From contig OX442418.1 of NCBI GenBank assembly GCA_949361645.1, forward strand, positions 1,115,226 to 1,179,225: 64,000 nt of DNA. Direction: 5' to 3'. Within the stretch, counting starts at the first letter, position 1. Every line of letters begins with the position of its first letter. Of this stretch, positions 23,976-50,701 are shown in pieces. Below the pieces are notes generated by a model that ran no database searches, was not told the origin of the DNA, and saw only the letters and a list, made by a program, of their open reading frames with translations. Both the position numbers and the translations under genes were made by a program. The DNA comes from Spongilla lacustris (taxonomy: Eukaryota > Porifera > Demospongiae > Spongillida > Spongillidae).

Positions 23976-25005
23976 ATGATGATGTAATGGGTGTATAGGT
24001 TTCTAAGCACAAATTTCCTCTCATATCTTTGGTACAACTATGTGTACACAAATAGTCTTTATTGAGAGAACTAAATGGACTGCTACCGAGGGTATCTTAC
24101 TCGACAGTTACTTCCAACAGCAGCAAGGAACATTTTTAAAATTTAATATGGTGGTGTGATTACTTGATACCACCACCAATACACATGTAATGAGCACAAT
24201 GGATTTTCTTGCCTATCTACCATAGCAACTGGAAATCATGTCTTGATTCGAGGGCCTTCTATTTTGATTAGGTGATGCTTGCAAATTTCAATTCTGTTCT
24301 GATCAGAAGTTCATCCCACATTAATAACAACACAGCAATTATCAATGAGGCTCCCATGATATGAACTGAGACATGCCTTTTCCACAGCCATGCAGACATT
24401 ACAGATGAGATGATGAGTGATGAAGAAATAAATAACCAAACATCAATGTTAATTTATTTCAGGCAACAAAACTGCTGCATGTGTGGATGAAAATTGACCT
24501 TGTCTTGTACCTTAGCATACAAGTATACATACTAAAATTTCAAACAACCATTACCTCATATTGTCATTCTGAATACTTGATGCAGAACACATAGGTTACA
24601 AAGGTCCTATTGAAGGCCATGCAGATGCGTTGCTATGGAGTACCTGGATTATGCCCCTCCCCCTTCCCTGAGCTCACACTGTAATATAGAATATATTCTT
24701 TTCACAGCTCAGTGTTATCAGATCATGGGATGGGTAGAAAAATAACCAAACATTTTAACAATCCTTCCATACACTTTATTAACCATATGCATTAAATTAT
24801 GATATTCCAATGGATGAAATTCAGTTATTAAACACAGCCATAAGTCTGGGTACCAAACAAACAGTGGCTTTTGTGCCATGGTATGTTCTTCATGTGCAAG
24901 ACTGACAATTTGAACAAAGATTAGCTCACACTGTTCTTCCTGAATACTCGACTCACCACATCATATGTTAAAGACCCAGACACATTGCTCCACCCACTTC
25001 CTCCT
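23976..25005. other. 3' flank of the CHPF-like gene
   Basis: No gene. On the minus strand an AATAAA (plus TTTATT at 24775-24780) lies about 225 bp beyond the CHPF-like stop codon and could be its polyadenylation signal. Confidence 0.4.
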
Positions 25006-38713
<13,708 letters not shown>

Positions 38714-38915
38714 GGCGCGCACGCACACACAATCACGCACGGTAGACGGGCCTGGGTACGAGATGACACGCCCACCAGCTGAGCATCATCTCCGCATACC
38801 TACGTTTGTCTGGGCCTCCTCCCCCACTTACTTGTTTTGGGGAGGTGTGGATAAGAGTAGCCTAAGCAAATGTGATACGGGATTTCGTTTATTCCGCTGA
38901 ACAGCGCGCTTAGCC
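38714..38915. promoter_or_regulatory. Shared intergenic region between CHPF-like and PARD3 (putative bidirectional promoter)
   Basis: Only 202 bp separate the two start codons, which point away from each other. No TATA box is evident. Both 5' UTRs and promoters must fit here unless upstream non-coding exons exist. A shared promoter is an inference from spacing. Confidence 0.55.
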
Positions 38916-41900
38916 ATGAGGATACAAGTTCTGTTCAACGGTACCCCGGTCGTAGTTCCTTGTGGTGACGGGAAGATTTTGGTTCGGGAGCTGATTGAAA
39001 AAGCTGTACAGAGGTACAAGAAACTGCCGAACAAGGTGAGCCTCAGGGCACGGTACGCGTGGGTCGAGTTAGTTTGGTGCGCGTGCTGTCACGGTGTGAG
39101 TGAGTGGAACTTCGTTTTCCGGCCGCGTCGTATTAAAATGATGTGCGGTACGGATGTGTTAAGCGCGCCCATTGCTTTGGCGTTGACTAACGGACCTGTC
39201 AACAAGTGAGGTGAGAAAAGGAAGGGCGCGTGATTGTGTGTGCGTGCAATCTGCTTTTGGCGAGGGGTGGAGGGGGGAGGGGTCGCCTTCGGCATTGATG
39301 ATATTTCTTTTGATTGTATTTTCGTTCTTTCTTCTTCTTCTTCATACCTACCTGCGCGCTATGGTGTACGTTTACAGTCGGACCTCGAGATTGAAGTGAA
39401 GAGTATACGTCTTAAGGATTCGGAGGCGTACGTGGACCAAGATGACGAGGTAGCGGAGGCGTTGCAAGACAACGAGATGGTAAGTTATGAGGCCATAACG
39501 CTCGCATACTTAAGTACGCCCACACTGTTTGGAGTTATTTCTCTCATAAAAATAAAATAAAATAAAAAAACACACGCACAACAAAGATAAAAACACAACG
39601 AGCGAAAGAAGCATGTAAACACCGCAGGAGAGGTGTGTTTGTTGTGTTTGTGTGTCTGCGGATAACGCTGTGGAGACGAATGTCCCGCAACATCCAGTCA
39701 AAACTTTTGTCGTTCAATTAGCCGGTTCTGCGGGCGTGCATGGTGCGAGGTGGAGTGTCCACTTGACAGACACTTCTTGTTGTGTACAAACAGTTATGAT
39801 GCGGGTGCGGAGGTAAAACATCCGTGTGGCTGTGAAAAGCCATGTTTACATGCACCGTTCTAACGTCAATATACGCGTGCGCACTTCTTGTGCATGCGTG
39901 TACGTGTGTGTGTCGCTGTGTGCATGAAGCGAAGCGTCGTTCCTAAAACAGACAAACATATACACTTCACGCATGCCATGCATTGCTCTCCCACACCCAC
40001 ACGCATGACAACACTAAAAGCTGAACAGCTTTCACGCCTCATTCCACACACAAACACACACACACACACACACACACTGCAGGTTGTAGCAAACCACAAT
40101 AAAAATGTAGCTCTCATCCCCAGACCTCATCTTTCGTCCTTCCCCCCCCCCCCCCCCCCCCCCCTCCAGGTCATTCTAGAGATCTCTGTCAAAGGAGAAA
40201 ATGAAACTCCGCCCCCGCCCCCGCCCTCTTCCACCGGTCCCCAGCCCATAACCTCCACACTGTCCAGCGATAGCGTGCCACCGGGTATACCCCCTTACCC
40301 CCCGGGGTTCGGACCCTCCCCCTCCCAAGAGGAGCTCAGGGACGACAGGGACCCCCACGATCGCAGCATGGCCATGACATCATCGCAGGACGACCTACTG
40401 GACCCCTGGCACACCCCGCGGGCCACCTCCAGCCCCCCGCCGCCCCTCTCCCGGGACTGGCACAGCGGCACCCTCATCCGTGACCCCGCCCTCTCTTCTC
40501 AAGACAGCACCCTGGCACTGACATTGTCCAGGTCCCAGGATGACCACACCTCCATCCAGGACGACCACACCTCCATCAACACGCTGCGTCCAGACGACTC
40601 CTTCAACAGGCTGCATGACAGCTACTCCCAGGAGGACCGCCTGATGCCCACCTCACACAGCCAGCCAGACTTCAGCTACCACATGGACCCCCACAGCCAG
40701 CAGGACGCCCTGAAGCATGGAGGGGGTAAGAGGGACGAGCTGGCCAGCAGCGGCTCTCAGATAGCTGTTGAGGACTTCCACGTCTCCGTCTCCCCCAAGT
40801 CTTACAGAAGGTCCTTCTCTGGTACCTCGCCAGGAGCCTCCTCCCTCCTCCATACCAAGGAGAGCCGTTCCCCTCCCCGCAGCAAGAGGAGAGGCTCCCA
40901 GGAGATCAAGGGGTCAGACTCGTTTCACGGGAGGCAAGACCCCGCGTGGGGTCGCGGGGGGCAGCAGCCACAGCTACAACCCCAGGGGGGCGTGCGCTCG
41001 GAACGCTCCAGCGTCTCCAGCAATGACACATCGGAGCACCACCCTCAGCAACACAGGGACTACCTGGAGGAGGCCATGGCCAAGAGGGGGCAAGACTGGA
41101 CACACCCATCCATGCCCAATGCATGGAGGCCCTACCCTCCCGAATACCTGTCCTCCTCCCTACCTTACCAGCCCCCCGATCGCTACCCCATGGACCCCCG
41201 GTTGCTGTCCCTCCAGCACAAGGACAGCCTCAGGGGCAGGTATCCCGGCTATGCCCCTAGGCCACACCCCCGAGGGGGGCAGTACCCCGGGGGGGAGGAA
41301 CAGCCGCACACCCTCATGAGGAGCAGGAGTCACGATCGGGCGCTGGACGAGGAACCTCGCTTTGTGCAGCCTGGGCACTACCCCGGCCCCTACCACCGCC
41401 CGCAGATGTTCGAGGACGGCCCCTCAGTGGATTACTACCTGTCGCAGCCCACAGCCAGCTACGAGCGCCCTCCTCCCCATCCCTTCCACCACAACCCCAT
41501 GATGGGGTACGACATGAAGGTGTTGATGGGAGGGCCCTCGGGGTACACCCTCTCCCAGCCTATCCCCATGGGCATGTACTCGGGAGGGGGAGGAGGAGGA
41601 GGAGGCAGCAGGGGAAGCTCGTTTGGCAGCGTTGATCGCAAGGGGCGGCCTCACTATGGTGACAGACGTACCACCCAGAATGAGAACGAGCTGGACCCTT
41701 GTGAAGAGGAGGATGAGGAGGAGAGGGGAGCAGGCACCAGGGTACGCAGCAGCAGCCCATTCAAGAGGGACTACCGCACCAAGAGCATATACGGAGATGG
41801 GCTGGTCTTTGGCAAGTGGATGGAGAGGCTCGACAACTATGATATGGTGAGCGTTGGGCCTGGGCACCAGGGCTTAGGTGGGCCTGGGCACTAGTGGGTT

Positions 41901-44900
41901 GGGTGGTTCTGGGCACTGGTAGGCAGGGCTGGTGTGGGCCTGGGCACCAGTGGGCTAAGTGGGTGGTTAGGCTCTTAATGCAAAGCACTCCTCTCCAACC
42001 CTCCTACCCCATTCCACAAAGCCTACTCCCACCGCATTCTAAGCCGGCCCCTCCTGTGTACACACCTCAGCATAGTTTAGCGTACATGTGCCTTTGTTAT
42101 ACCTTAGTACACCTTAGTATACTACCCTGCACACCTTAATATATACTCCTGCACACCTTAGTATACTCCTGCACACCTTAGTATATACTCCTGCACACAT
42201 TAGTATACTCCTGCACACCTTAGTATACTCCTGCACACCTTAGTATATACTCCTGCACACCTTTGTATATACTCCTGCACACCTTAGTATACTCCTGCAC
42301 ACCTTAGTATATCCCTGTATACTTCTTGTCTCATCACATGACCACAACAGGACGATAGCGGCAATGAGCTGCCCCAGTTTGAAGGTGATGCAAGCCAGAG
42401 GTCTCCATCTCCAGGCCTCTCTGACCACGATGCTGACACGAATGGTTAGTAGTTGTCAAACGGAAATGTTTGTGAGGTTTTATGAATGCATGTGTGTGTG
42501 AGGGAGTATGTGTGTGAGGGAGTATGTGTGTTTATTGGTTCATGTGGTGTTGTGGTATGTGAGCTATGTCTGCAGACTTGTCAAGTCATCAATAGTCCAG
42601 CGAGTTGTGATCAAGTGTCAGTGGTGACCCGATAAGCGTATGTCCTTTGTAGTCCAAGACATTCCTTGTGTGTGTCCATATGTTGTGTGAGGGTATGTGT
42701 GTGTGTGTAGGTGTGTGTGTGTGTGTGTGTGTGAGTTGGTATGTGTGTTTATGTGTGTGTGAGAGGGTATGTGTGTATGTTGTGAGGGTATGTGTGCGAG
42801 AGGGTATGTGTGTGCATGTGAGGGTATGTGTGTTACAAGTGCGTGTGCATGTTATCCCATTCTGCCACACCCTCACCTGCCCATCCTCCTCCCCCCCAGC
42901 AGTGCAGACAGAGAGAGGAGTGGACACAGAGGGGCCAGCAGAGGGGGAGGGGGAGGGGGATGGTGACCTGGGCAACGTCCAAATCATCGAACTCTCGAGG
43001 GACGAGGAGGAAGCCGTGGGTATACAGCTGGTATGCTACACATCTCCCGACAGAAAGTAAGTCTTCTGAGGGGGTGGGGTCCGCTGTGGGCGTGGCACTA
43101 GATATTGGGGGCGTGGCAGTGGCTATATGTAGGGGGGGGGGGTGACATGACTTCAGCACATCTCATGTGTTGACAGGGACCTTGGAGTATTTGTGGGGGG
43201 CTTGGAGGCAGGGGGCGTGGCAGCCCGCTCCGGCAAGCTGAGCTTGTCCGATAGGATCCTGGCCTGCAATGGAGCTGACTTCACTAACATGCCTAACAAG
43301 AAGTGAGTACCATTTGATGGAGGGTTCACTGACTATGTACACATACATACATACACACACACATACACACACATACACACACATACACACCAATACACAC
43401 ACACACATACACACACACACATACACACACACACACCTTAGGGTTGAGCAGATACTGATGGATATGCTGGTGACGGACACCAGGCTGAAGATGGCCGTCA
43501 GCAGGGGGCTTCCCCAGGTTGTTGATGAGCCACACCCTCTGCCACAGCAACAGGAAACTCCACAGGAAGCTCCACAGGAAGTTGGACAGCCACAAACAGA
43601 GCCGATTGGTAAGCCAATAGGTCCACTGGTTAGGTCCACTGGTTAGGTCCACTGGTTAGGTCCACTGGTTAGGTCCACTGGTTAGGTCCACTGGTTAGGA
43701 TTATTCGTAAGAGGCCCCAAACCTCATTTCCATTCCACTCTCCTCCATGCCCCTCCTCCCCATCCCACTCTCCTCCATGCCCCTCCCACTTCAGTGGTCA
43801 ACGCAGCTCCAGGCCCTACCAACGTTCTCTCCAACACGAGGAGGATAGGGGTCAAGCACACCATCCATCTGGTCAAGGGAGAGAGTGGTCTAGGCTTTGG
43901 GATCACATCACGCGATGTCTCCACCAACAACCAGAATCCAATTTATGTCAAATCGATCAACGCTGGAAGTCCAGCAGCTAAAGATGGTCACCTAAGGATA
44001 GGAGACCGACTGTTGGAGGTGTGTGTGTGGGGGGGGTGTGTACTTTGGTGTGAACTATCTGCTTTTACTTAAAAAATCTCACATGCACACACACACACAC
44101 ACTTATTCATGTTCATATCACTTGTGCTACTGGTTCTCACACACGCCACTTTACTTCACTTGATCCACACCACACATACACATACCATACTTACAATCAC
44201 ACACACTCACCACACACACACACTCAAACCACACACACACTCAAACCACACACACACTCAAACCACACACACACTCAAACCACACACACTCAACCACACA
44301 CACACGCGTGCACACACACACACACACACACACGCATGCACACACACACTCAACCACATACACACACACTCAACCACACACACACACACACTCAAACCAT
44401 GCATACACTCCACACTCACACCACCCACTCCAGGTGAACGGTACAGAGGTGACAGGCATGGCACACTCTGAGGTCCTTCAGCTGCTGAGGTCTGTGTCCG
44501 GTACAGTGGAGCTGGTGATCTCCCGGCAGGAGGCGGTGGAGGAGGGCCTGGAGGAGGAGGGAGGGGAGGCGGCCACGCCCTCTGACCCCTCCCACCCCAC
44601 CACCGCCACTACTGCCGCTGTGGGCAGCAAGACCTTGATCAACCTTGAGATACCCCTGAGTAACTCTGAGGCAGCAGGCCTGGGCATCACCGTCCATGGC
44701 AAGTCCCGGGCAGGAGGGAACTCTGGGATATATGTCAAGTCTGTCATCCCAGGAGCAGCTGCTGCCAAGGTAACAGGGGGAGGAGCATATAGTCCATAAT
44801 AAATAATGCATAACGAAGCAGCAATTGATGACAAAACAGTTGTAAAAAATTGTGTACAGTTACCATAGCAACCTTGTGGGACTTCATGCAACATTCTTAA

Positions 44901-47900
44901 CCATGTTTTGGAACTATTTGGATTCCCCACCACCAGGACGGCCGTCTCCAGAGGAATGACCAGATAGTGTGCATAGGCACAGTCAACGTGTTGGGGAAGT
45001 CGGACCACGAGGCGCTGGACACACTGAAGAAGGCCCTGGCAGCTGCCAGCACAGAGGAGAACGCCAAGCTGAGGCTGGTGGTCGCTCGCACCATGGGCAT
45101 CAATCGCAAGCCCAACCTGAGCATGGGAAGCTTCTCATCCCAGATGGCTGCACTTGGAGAGGTGTCAGAGGAGGAGGTGAGCATTAAATGGAGATGGCAC
45201 AAGCCCTTGGCAGTGAGGGGGGGGGGGATATGTATTAAAACTTTGAAACTCCTCTACCATTTCTGCACTTTATCACCCTCTTTACCCTTTGTCCCTTGAT
45301 CGTCTTCCCTCTCTCCCTCTCCCTCCCCCTCTCTCCCTCCCTCTCTCTCACTTACCCTCTTCCCTCCCCTCTCTCCTCTCCTCTCCCTCCCTTCTTCCCC
45401 TGTCTCCTCCCTCCCCTCTCTTCCTCCCCCTCTCTCCCTCCCCCTCCCCTCTCCCCTAATGGAAGGATGACCATGACAGAGGAGATAGACACGCCCCCAC
45501 TGAAGTTGGGATAGACGTCCCACAAGAGGTGGGGGCAGGTAACAGCCAACACAACTCCCCCTTCGACGACCACATCATCCATCAAGAGCTGGACCTCTCA
45601 CGCAACAGTGCCAGCGAGGATGAGCCCTCCAGGGGTAGCGTGAGGATCAGGGCGGAGCACAGAGCGGAGCCATTGGCCAGCGACATCATGGTGAGGAGAC
45701 TGAAGGCGGCCACACTGCCCATGAGCCAGGAGAGCTCCCAGAGGGGCACCGTCATCGAGAACGATTGTCTGGAGCTGTCAGATAGCTACGGGCACGGCAG
45801 CAGTCAGCCCATTGAGTACTCCTCCCTCTCCCTCTCCCTCCCGGATCACGACGATATGACCTCTCTGGACAGGCGATCCGCAACCAGGTTAGAAGAACTC
45901 GACGTGCTTTAGACTTTGTTATTTTGGTTTAAATTGGAATTGATTTTGTCTTCCTAAAACGTGTGTGGGCACTTTGGCATACTGACAAGTCTGCTAGCAA
46001 TTCACAATAGTTTTTTAGTACCTCTTTGTGAATAAATGATTGTGTAGAGTACAGAAGCCATTTCCCTCCATTCCACCCCTCTCTCTCTCTCCCACTCTCT
46101 CCTTCCCTTTGTCCACCCATCCCTCCTCTCCCCCCTCACACCTACATGTATATCACTTCTGCCCCCAGCTTTGCTCTCACAAAGGGAATGCTTATACACT
46201 GACACTGTTTCCATGGTTTCACTCCACTCCCACTCTTCCCTCACCCCAGGCCTTACAATGGCTTCAGCAATGTCTCCAGTGTGGGGCAGGCCACACCCTC
46301 TGCCCCACCCACCACCTCCCTACAGGCCAGAACAAGGCAGGCTTCTGTGACGGAGGAGAGAGTTACCAACACTGTCACCACCAACGGAAGTACTGATATT
46401 CTTAATGGTGCTCCTATTAGGTGTGTACCCACTTCTGTAAGGCTATCATACCATGGGAGAGGGAGGGAGCATACCTCTCTCCCCCCCACCCCCATCATAC
46501 CATGGGAGAGGGAGGGAGCATACCTCTCTCCCCCCCACCCCCATCATACCATGGGAGAGGGAGGGAGCATACCTCTCTCCCCCCCACCCCCATCATACCA
46601 AGGGAGCATACCTCTCTCCCCCCCACCCCCATCATACCATGGGAGAGGGAGGGAGCATACCTCTCTCCCCCCCACCCCCATCATACCATGGGAGAGGGAG
46701 GGAGCATACCTCTCTTCCCCACCCCCATCCCTCACTTTGCATTCCAAATGCAACATGCCCTACTTCACTCATGCTTCCTCCACACTCCCCACATGCCAGC
46801 ATTAAATCTTTAGTCTTGCATCTGACCCACACCACTCACGTATGTGCTTCACTTCTCTCCCTCACTGTAGCCCCACCATCCCTCACTGTAGGCCCACCCT
46901 CCCTCACTGCAGCCCCACCATCCCTCACTGTAGGCCCACCCTCCCTCACTGTAGCCCCACCCTCCCTCACTGTAGCCCCACCCTCCCTCACTGTAGCCCC
47001 ACCCTCCCTCACTGTAGCCCCACCCTCCCTCACTGTAGCCCCACCCTCCCTCACTGTAGCCCCACCCTCCCTCACTGTAGCCCCACCCCACCCTCCCTCA
47101 CCATAGCCCCACCATCCCTCACCATAGCCCCGCCCTCCCTCACCATAGCCCCGCCCTCCCTCACCATAGCCCCACCCTCCCTCACCTTAGCCCCACCCTC
47201 CCTCACTGTAGCCCCACCCCGCCCTCCCTCACCATAGCCCCGCCCTCCCTCACCATAGCCCCACCCTCCCTCACCATAGCCTGCCCTCCCTCACCTTAGC
47301 CCCACCCTCCCTCACCATAGCCCCACCCTCCATAGCCCCGCCCTCTCTCACCTTACCCCCGCCCTCCCTCACCTTACCCCCGCCCTTCCTCACCTTAGCC
47401 CCGCCCTCCCTTCCATAGCCCCGCCCTCCTTCACACGCTTCACTTCTCTCCTTCAGAGGATCCAATCGTCGCAATAAGCCAGAGCGAGGCAGTGGGAGGC
47501 ACCCCCACCAAAGCCCCACCCACTCTTTGAACGAGAGTAGTGTGGGTGTGTATGCCACCCTCCCACGCCACTCCTCCTCCTCCCACCCCACCAGTCACTC
47601 CCCTCGGTCCACCACCCCAACCAACCCAGATACAGAGTCTCTCTGCTCAGGGGACTATGGGTCGGACACAGATGCACCCAACGGTGCCTCTCTGCTCAAT
47701 AGACACAACAGGTGGAGGATATCCATCACTAAAAAGAGTAAGTGGGTGTGGCTTTGTGCATAACTGGATGACATTGACGTATGATGTAACAATAATGTCA
47801 AATGATGTAACCATGATACAAACATCCATACCTGTGAGCTGGACTCAAGTGCCATAATCTGTGTATAGCAATCACCAGCTGATCAATTAGTTAATGACAT

Positions 47901-50701
47901 CATGTGACTACCTCAAGAGGCACTAGTGTATGTAGTAACAACCTTCCCATGTGACTGGTACAGACTAGTAGTGACCATCATGTGACTGTCATGTGACCAT
48001 CATATGAGAGGCACTATTGTCTCTGTACCAAACTTTAATATTTTAAAAGTACTTTTTAGTATTATTAGTTATAACCCATGAGCAATACATAGTGTGCATG
48101 ATTTTAAGTTGTTCCGTTCACTTGTTCTATACAGGTAATCTAGTAATTTGAAAATGAACACCCACATATTCAAGATCCGAAACTAGTTTTAAAAACCAAT
48201 ATTAAAATAGGTAAACAATTGATACAATACTGCAAAATTTCATACCCTCTCTTCTAGTAAGTTTTATTCCAACTTGAATAATTTGATTGAAAATTTTTCA
48301 TGCAGATCTTATCCAAAATATTTATATGGTGCAAAAGTATGTCATCTGCGGTCTATAAATTGTTATTTTTAAATTAAGGTTAATTAGTACTTGGTACCAA
48401 CAAAATAGTAGCACTTGACCATCATATGACTGTCATATGACCATTATGTGACCACAATGTTGTGTGTGTGTGCAGCCAAGAAGGACTATCTGAAGGATCT
48501 CCAGCAGTATCGTGTGCAGAATGCGGAGCCAGAGATAGAAGGAGCAGCTGGAATGATGAGGACTGGGTCTGATGGCTGCCTGTCTAACAATATTGACAAC
48601 TCTGCTGATGTAGGCCTGGGGAGGGGGTGGCCTTACGGTGTCCTAGGGGTCATGGGGGGGGGGGGGGGGGGGGGGCTTTAGGGTCCTAGAGGGTATGTAA
48701 TCCTAGCTAAATATGAAAACGCGGGGAGGGAGGGTGCCCCATTGCGTGTAGCCAAATACGATTTCATAGCAAGAGCAAATTGTCACCTTCAGGCTTGATG
48801 CAAGAAATCTTAAGTACTATAAGTAGAGGGGGCAAAACTCAAGCATCAAACGGGGGAAGGGGGGAGGGGGGGGAATCAGTTGATTCCCCCTGGCTACACG
48901 CCTGTGGTATTATGGGCCAAACATCATGGGGGTCATGGGGGGGATGTGAGGTCATCAGAGTACCTTACACCCTTCTCCCTCCTCCGACAGGTCAGGTTGC
49001 TGGATGGTGTGGAGCTAGGTCCATCACTAGGTATGGCCAAGAGCAGCTCCTTAGAGTCTCTGCACAATGTTTATAAGAACGCCATCAAACTGGACAATGA
49101 TGATGGGGACAAGGACAGTAGAAAGCTGCGAGCGAGAGGGGCCAGCTTCTCTGTCTCATCTCCTACAGGTGAGCGGTTAGTGTTCTGTCTTGATTGTGTG
49201 GGCCCCTTTATCAAAGCATGAAGGTGGACCATGCCTGCATTGTGTAGCATCTTGTGATATGTGATTGAATGACTTGCGTTAGTCATGTGAAGTGTGTAAT
49301 TGATTTTCAGGTATTGTAGGTTAATCGATTACCTATTTGGTCGACTATGCATTTCATAGAATAGCAATTTCAGAATTTCTTTTATATAACTGGTTCTGTT
49401 CTTGTTAGTTGATATTCGTTCCCTCCATATGCAGAAATCGGTAGGAAACCAATTATATAACCCTTTGCTTTTCCCACCTGTCAGATAAAGGCTTACAAGG
49501 TACGGGTTATCTTTGTTGATGTAATCAACACAGTCTGGGGACCAGGCTGATCCCTCCCTAGCCGTCTGAATACTGGTGACACGTATGCGTGGAAATTTCA
49601 AATTTTTAATACATTTTGGTATAGTTCGCACTGTATATATGCATTAATCAAATGCGCTATGTACTTATTTGCACCAGTAATAAGTTTTGTGTTCTGTTGG
49701 TTCCATGCACTTCCCAGGTGACAGGTGTCCGAATCGTCAGGTACACCCTTTTCCAGACATTCGGCCATGACTTTCTGTATATCGTACATGTCTTGATTGG
49801 TGGTTTTGTCATGAGCTTGTAGCGGTGTTCCACCATGAGGCTGGTTCTACTCGGTACTTATGTTTGTGCTGAATTATTGGGGGGCATGCTGTTCGAACAA
49901 TGCATTATAGCTATAGGCACGGAGTTGTTATAATAAGGCATAAGTAATCAAACTGGCGATACATGTACATGTGTAGACTGGAAGAACTGTGATTTATCAT
50001 ACCAATATCAAAAGTTGGAAAAACATGGAAAAACCTAGGTAATTGTTAGCAAATTAATAGAGCACTAATCACTTAAATCGTTTCTAATACGGCAACCGAT
50101 TTGCAAGTTGCTATAAACCTCAAAATGGATTGGACTTTTTTTGGTCTAAATAATTGATTTTGATTTATCAAAAAGGTTACACACCCTAGATTTGTGATAT
50201 CATGTCCTGCATTATTCTCGTGACATGCTTGTGTTAGTCATGTGATGCGTGCTTATTGCAGCTGGAATGTCTGATGGAAAGAGTTCTCCTGCATTAGTCA
50301 GCTACAAGAAAAGTCCTTCAGCCAAAGCCAAAAACAGCAAAGAATCAAAAGGAATATTCAACTTCTTTAGGTACTGTTAATGCATGTGGAATATCTTGTG
50401 GTGTTAAACCGCGTGTTGTGTGCGTAGGAGGAAGAAGGACAAAAAAGCAGACAAGGGAAAGAAAACAAAGCCCCGATCCATCTCCATGCCGGTGTCCCGT
50501 TCCTCTGCCCTCCTTGAGGAGGTCCACCCAATGATTGGCCAGGATGGCTCCTCCCCCCATGAGGCCTATCTCTCCCAGCAGGGTAAGGACCACAGCGCCA
50601 GTCCACAGCACCTGCCAAACACCATGGGCAATGAGAACAGTGACGAAGAAGAAGAAGATGATGATGACAGCATGGCGATTTCCTCTATGGCCCGAGTATG
50701 A
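38916..50701 (+). CDS. PARD3: PAR-3 (partitioning defective 3) polarity scaffold, 17 exons
   Basis: Exons: 38916-39035, 39378-39479, 40170-41846, 42351-42444, 42900-43056, 43177-43302, 43442-43608, 43795-44018, 44434-44769, 44937-45176, 45466-45887, 46250-46420, 47457-47737, 48476-48609, 48991-49168, 50262-50370, 50428-50701. All junctions are GT-AG and in phase, giving 1,603 codons. Residues 1-85 are the CR1 oligomerisation domain (VVVPCGDGK). A Pro/Ser/Gly-rich linker fills about 86-690, mostly in one large exon. PDZ1 is about 691-781, PDZ2 832-922 (LGFGITSRDV), PDZ3 957-1053 (AGLGITVHG). KSSSLESL at about 1434-1441 matches the aPKC-binding and phosphorylation motif. The tail is basic (FFRRKKDKK), then acidic. 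PAR-3 organises the PAR-6/aPKC complex at cell junctions. The linker is several times longer than in vertebrate PAR-3. The last codons allow an alternative donor (CGA|GTATGA). Confidence 0.93.
39480..40169 (+). other. PARD3 intron 2
   Basis: Non-coding, with a (CA)n tract at about 40049-40077 and a poly-C tract just before the acceptor (40142-40164). The long open frame starting at 39888 reads through this intron into exon 3 by chance; the true exon begins at GTC 40170. Confidence 0.7.
42095..42315. repeat. ~20-bp minisatellite in PARD3 intron 3
   Basis: The unit is a variant of CCTTAGTATACTCCTGCACA, about 11 copies. Confidence 0.9.
42660..42840. repeat. GT-rich microsatellite in PARD3 intron 4
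   Basis: Irregular TGTGTGTG and GAGGGTATGTGTG blocks. Confidence 0.85.
43340..43438. repeat. CA/TACACA microsatellite in PARD3 intron 6
   Basis: A CA-rich tract ending just before the exon 7 acceptor (CCTTAG). Confidence 0.9.
43614..43699. repeat. 13-bp minisatellite in PARD3 intron 7
   Basis: GGTTAGGTCCACT repeated about six times, starting directly after the exon 7 donor. Confidence 0.9.
44085..44400. repeat. CA-rich microsatellite in PARD3 intron 8
   Basis: CACACACACTCAAAC units mixed with pure CA tracts. Confidence 0.9.
46440..46737. repeat. 49-bp minisatellite in PARD3 intron 12
   Basis: The unit contains ATCATACCATGGGAGAGGGA and CCTCTCTCCCCCCCACCCCC; about six copies, one internally shortened (near 46593-46615). 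Confidence 0.9.
46856..47445. repeat. 21-bp minisatellite in PARD3 intron 12
   Basis: The unit is a variant of CCCCACCCTCCCTCACTGTA (20 of 21 bases), over 25 copies, giving open proline/serine-rich frames because 21 is a multiple of three. These are intronic and not coding. Confidence 0.9.
47738..48475. other. PARD3 intron 13
   Basis: AT-rich, non-coding, with loose repeats of CATATGACTGTCATGTGACC. Confidence 0.6.
49288..50188 (-). mobile_element. hAT-type element (TAGGGTGTGTAACC family) in PARD3 intron 15
   Basis: The right end GGTTACACACCCTA is perfect; the left end is degraded (GTGTGTAATTGATTTTCAGG). The interior matches 56139-57375 in opposite orientation, including the TCGACTATGCAT block and a stretch around GACAGGTGTCC. 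No matching 8-bp duplication remains, so it is an older insertion. It makes up most of the intron. Short minus-strand frames inside (63 and 100 codons) show no transposase motif. Confidence 0.75.

Noticed and set aside
39888..40169. Upstream extension of the PARD3 exon 3 reading frame
   Set aside because: It crosses CA and poly-C tracts and a clear CCTCCAG acceptor; the protein joins exon 2 in phase at 40170.
46281..47237. Several 100-217 codon frames rich in S, P, T
   Set aside because: Only the first part (46250-46420) is PARD3 exon 12; the rest is 49-bp and 21-bp intronic minisatellite between a good donor at 46421 and acceptor before 47457.
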